A stretch of 64,000 nt of DNA from DATBJG01 sp963790545 (GTDB lineage Bacteria > Acidobacteriota > Vicinamibacteria > Vicinamibacterales > JAMQPK01). Positions 36,051-44,470 of this stretch are shown in pieces. The stretch lies in contig CAWBPA010000017.1 in the NCBI GenBank assembly GCA_963790545.1, forward strand, positions 124,001 through 188,000, given 5' to 3'. The notes beneath the pieces were generated by a model that saw only the letters and a list, made by a program, of their open reading frames with translations, was not told the origin of the DNA and did not search any database. Numbering within the stretch: position 1 is the first letter of the stretch; every line of letters starts with the position of its first letter. A program made the translations under genes and the position numbers.

Positions 36051-37441
36051 CTATCCGTCGGTCTCCTGACGGATGTTGTACTGCTCGAGCTTCTTGTAGA
36101 GGTTGCTGCGCGGTGTGCCGATGACCTCGGCGGTCTTCGAGATGTTCCAGCCGTTCTCGCGGAGCTTGTCCACCAGAAACTTTCGCTCGGCCACTTCCTT
36201 GAACTCGCGCAGCGTGCCACCTGCGCCGGCGGCCGCCTCGGTGGATCTACTATTATCAGCCGCTCGCGGCAGGCCGGTCAACACGCAGCGACTCCGGCAG
36301 GTCCCCCACGCCAATCTCATCACCCGTCGTCATGATGACCAGACGCTCGATCGTGTTTCGCAGCTCGCGAATGTTTCCCTTCCAGCGATGCCGACGCAGC
36401 ACGTCGAGCGCGGCCGGCGACAACCGCTTGGTCCGCACGTTGTGCTCGCGACTGAACACGTCCGCGAAATGTTTCACCAGCGCCGGGATGTCATCGCTCC
36501 GCTCGCGAAGCGGTGGAACGGCTATCGGGATCACGGCCAGTCGAAAATACAGGTCCTCGCGGAAATGTCCTTGCTCGATTTCCTCCTCGAGCGCCTTGTT
36601 CGTGGCCGCGATGACCCGCACGTCGACTTTGATCGTCTTGGCCGATCCAAGGCGCTCGACTTCGCCCTCCTGAAGGACGCGCAGCACCTTGGCCTGCGTT
36701 TTCATGCTCATGTCGCCGATCTCGTCCAGAAAGATCGTGCCGCGATCCGCCTGCTCGAACTTGCCAATCTGCTTTTCGGTGGCTCCCGTAAACGAGCCCT
36801 TTTCGTGCCCGAACAGCTCCGATTCGATCAGATCGTCCGGAATTGCGGCGCAGTTGACCTGGACGAACCGCTCGCGGCTCCGCAGGCTGTTGCGATGAAT
36901 CATGCGGGCCACGAGCTCTTTGCCCACCCCGCTCTCACCTTGAATCAAGACCGTTGCGTTCGTGGGCGCAGCGCGACGCACGGCGTCCATCACCTGGCGC
37001 AACGCCGCGCTCTCGCCGATCAGCTGGTACCGCGATTCCAGCGCCTGCTTGAGCGATCGGTTCTCATCCTTGAGGCGGCTTTGATCGAGGGCGTTGCGGA
37101 CCGTCACGTCGATTCGGTCGCGCGAGAGTGGCTTTTCAATGAAGTCGAACGCGCCCTTCTTGGTGGCCTCGACGGCCGTATCGATGGTCGCGTGTCCGGA
37201 CACGATGACAACCGGCAGCGTTTCGTTCGTGGCCTTGATGCGGCCGAGCACCTCCAGCCCGTCCATACCCGGCATCTTGATATCGAGAAACACGACGTCC
37301 GGCGAGGCTTTTTCAACGAAGGTCGAGTCCCTCCTGGCCGTTGGCAGCGCCCAGAAACTCGTAGCCTTCGTACTCGAGAATCATCTTCATCGAGTCGCGG
37401 ATTGCCGCCTCGTCGTCGATTACGAGAATGCGAGGCTTCAT
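36051..37441 (-). CDS. NtrC-family sigma-54-dependent response regulator (two frameshifts)
   Basis: The receiver begins ILVIDDEAAIRDSMKMILEY. Near 37317 an extra T shifts frame, and it continues with the phospho-Asp segment VVFLDIKMPGMDG. The AAA+ domain has GESGVGKELVARM, the sigma-54 loop GSFTGA and FLDEIGDM, with R-finger text LREDLYFRLAVIPI. After a second break near 36250, the C-terminus LREFKEVAERKFLVDKLREN and GWNISKTAEVIGTPRSNLYK is a Fis-type HTH. Open stretches: 37313-37645, 36256-37293, 36051-36323. Complete after correction, unlike the regulator at 11688. No partner kinase is adjacent. Confidence 0.88.
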
Positions 37442-37517
37442 TGGCGGCAAGGCCGAGGGGATTGGGGGTTGGGGATTCGGGATTGGGGAATCCCGGCGGA
37501 CGTCAGTTTTCCGGGCG

Positions 37518-39020
37518 TCACTGCGCGAGGATCCGGATGGTCCGCAAAGCGCGCTGGTCGAGATCCGGTTCGTACACGTACACCACGACAATATCGCCGG
37601 CCTTGAGATCGCGCGTGACACGCTGGAAGTCGGTGACGGACGCAATCGGCTGGCGGTTGATCTCCATCAGCACGTGCCCGCGCTCGATTCCGCCCTCCGC
37701 GGCAGGACCCGTTGACTCGACCTGCGTGACGAATACCCCGCTCGTGGCGCGAGGCAGACGCCGATCGAGTTCGCGTACGGCCACGCCAAGAGGGTTCGTA
37801 TTTCCAAGCCGCGGCCGCGCGTCTCGAGTCGATCCCGCCGGCAGACCTCGGTCCGGCGTCCGGGGCGGACGCTCGGCGAGCCGGATTTGAAGTTGAAGCT
37901 CCCGCCGATCACGAATAATCTCGAGCCGGGCAACACTGCCGGGCGTCCGGCTGGCAATCTCACGAATCAACTCGTCGTTGTTTTCCACCGCCTTGCCGTC
38001 CACCGAGACAATCAAGTCGTAGGCCCTCAACCCCGCACGGTCGCCTGGCGATCCGTCGGTGATGTCCTGCACGAGCGCACCGTCGGCACTCTCAAGTTTC
38101 AGGGAACGCTGCAGGTCGGGCGTCACGTCTGTCAGGGCGACACCAATGTAACCTCGCGACACGCGACCAATCTTCTTGAGCTGCGGCAGAATGCCCGTGG
38201 CCTGATTGATGGGAATGGCAAACCCGATGTTGCTGGCACGCTGGCTGATGGCCGTGTTGATGCCGACCACTTCGCCGTTGGAGTTGATGAGCGGGCCCCC
38301 GCTGTTCCCGAAGTTGATGGCGGCATCGGTCTGGATGAAGTTGTCGAGACTGCGGTCGAACAGCTTCCGGCCGATGTAGCTCACGACGCCGACGGTCACC
38401 GTGTGCTCGTACGCGAGCGGGTTCCCAATCGCGCAGACCCATTCGCCAACGCGCAGCAGGTCCGAATCCCCGAGCGGCGCAGCGGGCAGTCGCCCGGCGC
38501 CATCCACCTTGATCAGCGCAATGTCGGTATCCGGATCTCGCCCGACCACATGGGCTCGAAGACTGGCGCCGTTCGACAGCTTGACGGTGATGCGGTCGGC
38601 GCGCTCGACCACATGATTGTTGGTCAGGATGTGTCCGTCGGCGTCGATGAGGAATCCGCTCCCTGCCCAGGGGCGTACCACCTCGTTCGACGGCGGTCCA
38701 AACTGAGGTGGCTCGTCAAGAAAGTAGCGATTGCGTGGAAGTCCGGGACGCCTCCGCGTTCCTGCGGGCTCGGTTGACGTCGCGTCCACGTTGACGACGG
38801 CGGGGTTGATGCGCTCGGCCACGTCCGCAAAGTTGACAACGCTCGAGGCGCGAATGTCGGACGGCACGGCCCGCATCACCGGCTCGGGCGGCGCGATGCG
38901 CGAGGCGGATCCCACGGGGCTCGGCATCATCGACCCCGCGACAATGAGCCCCACGAGAAACGCCACGGTGGCCGTCAACCCGAGCGTGACGAGCGCAAAG
39001 CGCCGCGACATGAAGTTCAT
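37518..39020 (-). CDS. HtrA/Deg-family periplasmic serine protease
   Basis: 500 residues. A signal anchor (LVTLGLTATVAFLVGLIVAG) is followed by a trypsin-like domain with the triad His in ILTNNHVVERA, Asp in DPDTDIALIK and Ser in NFGNSGGPLIN. Two PDZ domains follow (YIGVALTDVTPDLQRSLKLE; GVFVTQVESTGPAAEGGIER). This is the DegP/DegQ architecture, which degrades or refolds damaged envelope proteins. Its ATG overlaps the ligA stop by one base (TAATG), so it is probably translated by re-initiation after ligA. Confidence 0.95.
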   Translation of the reverse strand: MNFMSRRFALVTLGLTATVAFLVGLIVAGSMMPSPVGSASRIAPPEPVMRAVPSDIRASSVVNFADVAERINPAVVNVDATSTEPAGTRRRPGLPRNRYFLDEPPQFGPPSNEVVRPWAGSGFLIDADGHILTNNHVVERADRITVKLSNGASLRAHVVGRDPDTDIALIKVDGAGRLPAAPLGDSDLLRVGEWVCAIGNPLAYEHTVTVGVVSYIGRKLFDRSLDNFIQTDAAINFGNSGGPLINSNGEVVGINTAISQRASNIGFAIPINQATGILPQLKKIGRVSRGYIGVALTDVTPDLQRSLKLESADGALVQDITDGSPGDRAGLRAYDLIVSVDGKAVENNDELIREIASRTPGSVARLEIIRDRRELQLQIRLAERPPRTPDRGLPAGSTRDARPRLGNTNPLGVAVRELDRRLPRATSGVFVTQVESTGPAAEGGIERGHVLMEINRQPIASVTDFQRVTRDLKAGDIVVVYVYEPDLDQRALRTIRILAQ

Positions 39021-41049
39021 TATAAGCCGATCAGCTGGCGAAACGCGGGTTCGTCGAGCGTTCGGACGCCAAGTGCCTCAGCCTTGGCCAGCTTGCTTCC
39101 CGGCTCTGCGCCGACGACGACGTACGCGGTTTTCTTGGTGACGGACCCCACCACTTTCCCACCGAGTCTTTCGATCTGTGCGGCAGCATCCTCGCGTGTC
39201 ATGGACGACAGCGTACCGGTTAGGACGAACGTCTGACCGGCCAGCGGGGCGTCCGCTGACGTGGCTTCTGTGCTGACGATCGTCCCCGTCATGTTGACGC
39301 CAGCCTCGCGCAACCGTTCCACCACCTGCCGATTGTGCGGCTCCGCGAAATAGCCGTGCAGGGCCGAGGCCAGCACCGGACCGATCTCGGCAACTTGCTG
39401 GAGTTGTGATTCGGAGGCGTCCATCACGTCCGCCAGCGATCCGAACGCGCGGGCGAGCACTTGCGCGGCACGTTCGCCCACATGACGAATGCCGAGGCCG
39501 AAGATCAATCGTGAAAGCTCGTTCGTGCGGCTGCGGTCGATTTGCGCGATGAGCTTGGCAGCCGACTTCTTCCCCATCCGCTCGAGGCGTTCGAGCTCGG
39601 CCGCGGTGAGACCGTACAGGTCGGCGTAGTCGCGGACCAGCCCGATCGTGACCAACTGATCGATCAACGACTCCCCCAGTCCCTCGATGTTCATCGCGCG
39701 CCGCGACGCAAAGTGCTCCAGGCTTCGTCTGAGCTTTGCCGGGCACGAGACGTTTTCACACCGCCAGACCACTTCTTCTTCCGGCTTCTGCAGCGTGCTT
39801 TGACATTGCGGGCACGTCGTCGGCATCCGCCACGGCTGGAGATCTGGGTCGCGGCGCGACAGAATCGGCATCACGACCTGGGGAATGATGTCGCCGGCCT
39901 TCTGCACCAGGACGATGTCCCCTTCTCTGAGATCCCGGCGTGCGATTTCCTGTTCGTTGTGAAGGGTTGCCATCTTCACGGTCGTGCCGGCCAACCTGAC
40001 AGGCTCGAGCACCGCATACGGGGTCACCGCGCCGGTCCGTCCGACGTTGACCTCGATTTTCTCGAGCTTCGTGGTCGCCTGCTCCGCTGGAAATTTGAAC
40101 GCAATCGCGCCGCGCGGAAACTTCGAGGTCGATCCAAGCCGCTCCCGAAGCGTCAAATCGTCCACCTTGACCACCACGCCATCGGTCTCGAACGGCAGCG
40201 CATGGCGTGCCTCGCGCCATTCTTCGCAGAAAGCCCAGACCTGGTTGATGTCTTCGCAGCGATGCCAGTGTTTTTCGACCGGGACACCCCAGCGCGACAG
40301 CGATTCGAGCGCTGCGGCATGCGTGGCGGGTTGCACCGTCGACGGGGGCAGCACTTGATAGAAGAACGCGCTCAACCCCCGCTTGGTGACCAGCCCCGGA
40401 TCGAGGTTTCTCATGGCACCTGCCGCCGCGTTCCTGGGATTGGCAAACAACGGCTCGTCGTTCTCCTGCCGCTCGCGGTTCAGGCGCTCGAACGCCGTAC
40501 GCGGCAGATAAACTTCGCCTCGGATTTCGACGAGCCCCGTCGATCCCCCCTCAGCGCGAGCGGTATCGCACGAATCGTCCGAACGTTGGACGTCACATCG
40601 TCGCCCCGGACGCCGTCGCCGCGCGTGGCACCGCGCGTGAGGACGCCGTCCTGGTACTGGAGCGCTAGACTGAGACCATCGATCTTGAGCTCGGCCACAT
40701 AAGCCACCGCTGATGCTCCGGCTCCCTTGCGAACGCGCTCATCGAACGCGCGCAGCTCGGTTTCGGAGTACGCGTTGTCCAGGCTCAGCATGGGGGCCAA
40801 GTGGGTGACGGTGGCAAAGCCTTCGACAGGGCGTCCACCCACGCGCTGGGTTGGTGAATCCGGCGTGACGAGGTCAGGATGCTCGCTCTCGAGTTCCTGC
40901 AGCTCGTGGATCAGGGCATCGAATTCGGCGTCAGAAATCTCAGGCGTGCCTGAAACGTAATAGAGCTCTTCGTGTCGACGAATGTCGTGACGGAGCTGGC
41001 CGAGACGGGAGAGTGGGCTTTGGGCTCCAGGTTTTGGGCTTTGGGCCAT
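39020..41049 (-). CDS. ligA: NAD-dependent DNA ligase LigA (one frameshift)
   Basis: The adenylation domain contains YYVSGTPEISDAEFDALIHE, the catalytic Lys in AELKIDGLSLAL, and after a break near 40540 (a GGGGGG run) EIRGEVYLPR and NPRNAAAGAMRNLDP. The OB fold, a four-Cys zinc finger (CPQCQSTL, CENVSCP), helix-hairpin-helix repeats (NIEGLGESLIDQLV, GLGIRHVGERAAQVL) and a BRCT domain (LAGQTFVLTGTLSSMTREDA) complete it. Open parts: 40480-41091 and 39020-40450. The first ten codons (AQSPKPGAQSP) lie in the AAAGCCCAAA repeat, so the exact start is uncertain. Essential for replication and repair. Confidence 0.92.
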
Positions 41050-41112
41050 GTTGGGCTTCAGACCTGCAGCCGAAACAGGCCTATCGCCCAAAGTCTATAG
41101 CCTAAAGTCTGC
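41016..41112. repeat. AAAGCCCAAAG-type degenerate repeat overlapping the ligA start
   Basis: TGGGCTTTGGGC, TTTTGGGCTTTGGGCC and AAAGTCTATAGCCTAAAGTC elements recur here. They belong to the family at 35427 and reach into the first codons of ligA. Confidence 0.6.
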
Positions 41113-41115
41113 AGT

Positions 41116-42090
41116 CTAGCGATCTCGCGACAGCAAATAGTCTGGCAGTGCGAGCAGCGCGTCGCGCTCGGGCGAGGGCGGAAACGCGTACAACGGCCTC
41201 TTGGCGGCTTCAGCGTATTCTTCAGCCTTGAGACTGGCGTAGTCGATGGCGTGAAACCGGGTCAGCAACCCGGACAGCTCCTGCCACCGCTCGGGCGTGA
41301 CAGTTCGGTCGCGAACGACATCGCCCACGAGCGTGCTCGCGGCTCCGTCTGCGGTCCGCAGGAGGTGAATGATTGGAAGGGTGATCTTCCCTTCGCGCAA
41401 ATCCGACCCGACGGGTTTGCCGAGGGACGATTCCTTGCCTTGGAAATCGAGCAGATCGTCCACGAGCTGAAACGCAATCCCAAGGTTGATGCCGTATTCC
41501 TGAAGGGCCGCGCCCTGCTCTTCTGACACGCCGCCGAGCATCCCGCCAATCCTGGCGCACCCGCCAAACAGATAAGCGGTCTTCCGGCGCACGATGTCGA
41601 GATGCTCGTCTTCGGTGATGTGAATGTCGCCGTTTTTCGTGAGCTGGTAGAGTTCCCCTTCAATCATCCGCAGCGTCACGTCGCAGAGGAGCCGAATGAC
41701 TTCGAGCGTATCGCGGCTCAAAGCAAGCGCCATCGACTTGATGTAGAGGTAATCGCCCAGCAAGACCGTGATGTCGTTCCCAAAGCGGGAGTGAACGGCC
41801 AGCTGGCCCCGACGCCAGTGGGAATCGTCAATGATGTCGTCGTGAACGAGCGTGGCCGTGTGAATGAATTCGACCACCGATGCGTACAGTACCGCCGCGT
41901 CACCGCGGTAGCCGGCCAGGCGGGCCGCCATCAACAGGACGGCCGGCCGGATCCGCTTGCCCCCACCAGTGAGGATGTAGCGCCCGATTTGGGGGATGAC
42001 GTCGACCTGCGACTCCACATGCCGCCCGAACTCGCGCTCGACCTTCTCGAGGTCCTCGCGGATCGGCGCGAACATCTGGGCGAACGCCAC
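41116..42090 (-). CDS. Polyprenyl (octaprenyl-type) diphosphate synthase
   Basis: I take the GTG at 42090 (VAFAQMFAPI), because the frame upstream to 42219 is Arg-rich and overlaps the next gene's end; an ATG at 42075 is the alternative. The protein has GGKRIRPAVLLMAA, the first Asp-rich motif LVHDDIIDDSHWRRG, GDYLYIKSMALALS, RKTAYLFGGCARIG, and the second Asp-rich motif FQLVDDLLDFQG, ending GKITLPIIHLLR. It condenses isopentenyl diphosphates into the long-chain prenyl tail of quinones. The chain length (about C40) is inferred from family resemblance. Confidence 0.9.
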   Translation of the reverse strand: MAFAQMFAPIREDLEKVEREFGRHVESQVDVIPQIGRYILTGGGKRIRPAVLLMAARLAGYRGDAAVLYASVVEFIHTATLVHDDIIDDSHWRRGQLAVHSRFGNDITVLLGDYLYIKSMALALSRDTLEVIRLLCDVTLRMIEGELYQLTKNGDIHITEDEHLDIVRRKTAYLFGGCARIGGMLGGVSEEQGAALQEYGINLGIAFQLVDDLLDFQGKESSLGKPVGSDLREGKITLPIIHLLRTADGAASTLVGDVVRDRTVTPERWQELSGLLTRFHAIDYASLKAEEYAEAAKRPLYAFPPSPERDALLALPDYLLSRDR

Positions 42091-42178
42091 GTGGGACGGT
42101 TTCTCGACTGCGTCGTGCAAGGCCCGACGATCAGACCATACTTGCGCGCGGAGTGTCAACGAAACGACCGGCCCGGCT

Positions 42179-43012
42179 CTATGGGAGAAATACCGACGCC
42201 TCGCCTTTTTCCTTCGCAAGCTTCTCGAATCGTTCGACGATCATGTCCCGCCGCCGCAGCAGAGACTGCGATCCGTCCACGACCAGTTTACCGATCCGGG
42301 CGTCGAGGTCCTCCTTCTTCAGTGCCTTGAGCCGCTCGAACATCTCCCGGTCGATCCGCTCCACGGGATACACCAGCTTGGTGACGCTGGAAAACGCCCG
42401 CGAGTGATCGATGAGCACGAGGTGCCACTTCGGATCGCGCAACACGAGGAGATTTCCCGCATTGCGATCGATTTCGGCAATGAGGGCGTCAAACATCCGC
42501 CAGCGACGTACCTGGCGGTTCCAGTCCACCGGGTCTGGCGAGGGCTTGCCCTCGAGGTCCTTCAGGTAGACCGCGTTTTCAACCCACAACTGCGCGGCAC
42601 CCTTTTCCCCCCCGTGAGCGCGCTCCACGGTCGGCGGCACCATATCGAGGCCAAGAATTCTGTCGAGCTCGTAGGCGGCAATCCGTGACTGATAGCTTTC
42701 GAGATACCCGGAGTCTCGACTCGTCCGTTGGGCGCTGAAGAGCGCGCGTGCGCACACTCCGCCCGGCTTGAAGAAAATCTGCCGCGGCTTCGTGACTCCA
42801 ATTGGCGTCGCCTTCTCGCTTTCAACGGTCGCTGTTTTCAGACACTCTTCGAACTCCGCGTTGCGTCCAATCCACGGTTTTGGCGATGACGCGACCGCCG
42901 ATTCGCCGGCCTGCACCGCAGGCTCCGTGGAGGGAGCTGGAGTTGCCGCGACGACCACATGGGCGAGATAGAGAACCGCGCTCACAACCACCGCTAGAAG
43001 CGTCATACGCAT
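42179..43012 (-). CDS. Secreted kinase-like protein (PI3/4-kinase or HipA/Fam20-like fold)
   Basis: AAGGAG precedes the ATG. The leader TLLAVVVSAVLYLAHVVVA exports it, and a Pro/Ala linker follows. The body has KPRQIFFKPGGV (candidate ATP-binding Lys), SYQSRIAAYELDRILGLDMV (acidic helix), a basic NRQVRRWRMFDALIAEIDRN with EIDRNAGNLLV (candidate catalytic Asp and Asn), and LVLIDHSRAF (candidate metal-binding Asp). This Lys / DRxxGN / IDH spacing is that of PI3/4-kinase-like, HipA and Fam20 kinases. A periplasmic kinase-like fold is inferred; no activity is known. It lies just upstream of the prenyl synthase on the same strand. Confidence 0.78.
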   Translation of the reverse strand: MRMTLLAVVVSAVLYLAHVVVAATPAPSTEPAVQAGESAVASSPKPWIGRNAEFEECLKTATVESEKATPIGVTKPRQIFFKPGGVCARALFSAQRTSRDSGYLESYQSRIAAYELDRILGLDMVPPTVERAHGGEKGAAQLWVENAVYLKDLEGKPSPDPVDWNRQVRRWRMFDALIAEIDRNAGNLLVLRDPKWHLVLIDHSRAFSSVTKLVYPVERIDREMFERLKALKKEDLDARIGKLVVDGSQSLLRRRDMIVERFEKLAKEKGEASVFLP

Positions 43013-43151
43013 GATGGAACTCCTTCTTGAGCTACAACGTTGGCCGTGTGTACGCCGAACGCTCCTCGGTGTCCATAGGCGGGCTCTATGCTAACGCAGG
43101 GCTGTGCCGGAGGATCAATCCCCTGATAGTGGAAGGGATTAGCCCCTGGGA

Positions 43152-43931
43152 TTAGGGATTAAACAGCCTCACGAAGTTGTGGGTGACCCGATCGGCAAGT
43201 TCAGACGAGGTCGTCCCTCGTACGTCCGTCAGTGTCTGGAGCACGTTGAAGACCCAAGCCGGCTCGTTACGTTTCCCGCGGTTCGGCACGGGTGCCAGAT
43301 AGGGCGCGTCGGTCTCGATAAGCAGGCGATCTGCAGGCACCATACGAGCTGTTTCCCGCAGACTGGCTGCTTTTGGAAAGGTCACTATCCCCGCAAACGA
43401 GAGATAGAAATCAAGATCGAGCGAGCGCCGCGCCATGGCTTCATCGCCTGTAAAACAGTGCATGACCCCACGAACCGTGCCTCGTCCTTCATCTCGCAGA
43501 ATCCTCACCGTGTCATCGTCGGCTTCCCGGGTGTGGATCACGACCGGAAGTCCCAACTCGGCCGCCACTCGCACCTGCGCGGCAAAGACGTCACGCTGCA
43601 CGTCGCGCGGCGACAAATCGTAGTGGTAATCAAGACCAATCTCACCGACGGCCCGGACAGAGGGCGTACGGCCAATCTGGTTGCGAACGATATCCACCAC
43701 TTCATCGATGCGGCCGGCAAAACGACCCGCAATGTGCGGATGAACGCCAACAGCCGAACGCATCTCCGGCCAAGAGGCACCGAGGCGCCTCGCGCGATCC
43801 TCTTCTTCCTCATTCCCACCTTCGAGAATGCAAAGCAGATGCGTGAGTCCCGCCGTCCGAGCGCGGTCGATCACCGCGTCCGCATCGGCGGCAAACGCTT
43901 CATCGGCCAGGTGACAGTGAGAATCGATCAT
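43152..43931 (-). CDS. TatD family metal-dependent DNase
   Basis: 259 residues. The first metal motif is MIDSHCHLADEAF. Then come GVHPHIAG, the Glu ligand in AVGEIGLDYHYD, VIHTREADDDTVRIL (His), GVMHCFTGD (His) and LLIETDAPYLAP (Asp). All ligands of the amidohydrolase-fold TatD nucleases are present. TatD proteins are 3'-5' exonucleases or quality-control nucleases in the cytoplasm. The gene is intact and begins beside the 82-bp repeat array. Confidence 0.94.
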   Translation of the reverse strand: MIDSHCHLADEAFAADADAVIDRARTAGLTHLLCILEGGNEEEEDRARRLGASWPEMRSAVGVHPHIAGRFAGRIDEVVDIVRNQIGRTPSVRAVGEIGLDYHYDLSPRDVQRDVFAAQVRVAAELGLPVVIHTREADDDTVRILRDEGRGTVRGVMHCFTGDEAMARRSLDLDFYLSFAGIVTFPKAASLRETARMVPADRLLIETDAPYLAPVPNRGKRNEPAWVFNVLQTLTDVRGTTSSELADRVTHNFVRLFNP

Positions 43932-43939
43932 TTTTTTGA

Positions 43940-44292
43940 TCCGCGTGGGGCCCCACCCCCACGCGCTGCCGTCGCTTCCGCTCCGGATCTTGTGACGGTC
44001 AACAATCCGCTACTTCCGACGATTCTGCGTGGAACCCCACCCCACGCGCTGCCGTCGCTTCCGCTCCGGATCTTGTGACGGTCAACAATCCGCTACTTCC
44101 GACGATTCTGCGTGGAACCCCACCCCGCGCTGCCGTCGCTTCCGCTCCGGATCTTGTGACGGTCAACAATCCGCTACTTCTACGATTCTGCGTGGAACCC
44201 CACCCCACGCGCTGCCGTCGCTTCCGCTCCGAATCTGTGACGGTCAACAATCCGCTACTTCCGACGATTCTGCGTGGAACCCCACCCCCACG
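43940..44292. repeat. Tandem array of about 82-bp units
   Basis: Four near-identical copies begin at about 43961, 44044, 44125 and 44207. Each runs GCGCTGCCGTCGCTTCCGCT, CCGGATCTTGTGACGGTC, AACAATCCGCTACTTCCGAC, GATTCTGCGTGGAACCCCAC. The fourth copy lacks two bases, and a divergent fifth fades out. Frames through it repeat AATSDDSAWNP-like text, which is not a known protein. It lies between divergent tatD and S9 peptidase genes; one related copy lies at 5850. Confidence 0.92.
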
Positions 44293-44442
44293 CTCTACTC
44301 GCGGCTCTGCCGCTCGGCGGGGCCTTTCGAATGGGCTGCAAAGTCGTAGCGCGTTTAGACCTGCCCACCGCCTCAAAGCAGGCCTGAAGGCCTGCGCTAC
44401 GGCGTGGCCCGAGCCAACACCTACGATCCAGATCCGCCGACA

Positions 44443-44448
44443 TATAAT
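44443..44448 (+). promoter_or_regulatory. Candidate -10 element (TATAAT) of the S9 peptidase gene
   Basis: TATAAT lies 22 bases before the ATG, and GAAAGGA lies between them as ribosome site. A good -35 is not visible. A consensus -10 stands out in this GC-rich DNA. Confidence 0.4.
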
Positions 44449-44470
44449 TCAAGACATTCGAAAGGATGCC

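Noticed and set aside
36103..37890. 595-residue open frame opposite the NtrC and HtrA genes
   Set aside because: The opposite strand has clear AAA+ and protease motifs; this frame spans two unrelated genes and shows no domain.
43940..44292. Array considered as a CRISPR
   Set aside because: Units of about 82 bases are identical throughout, with no unique spacers between short repeats and no cas genes nearby.
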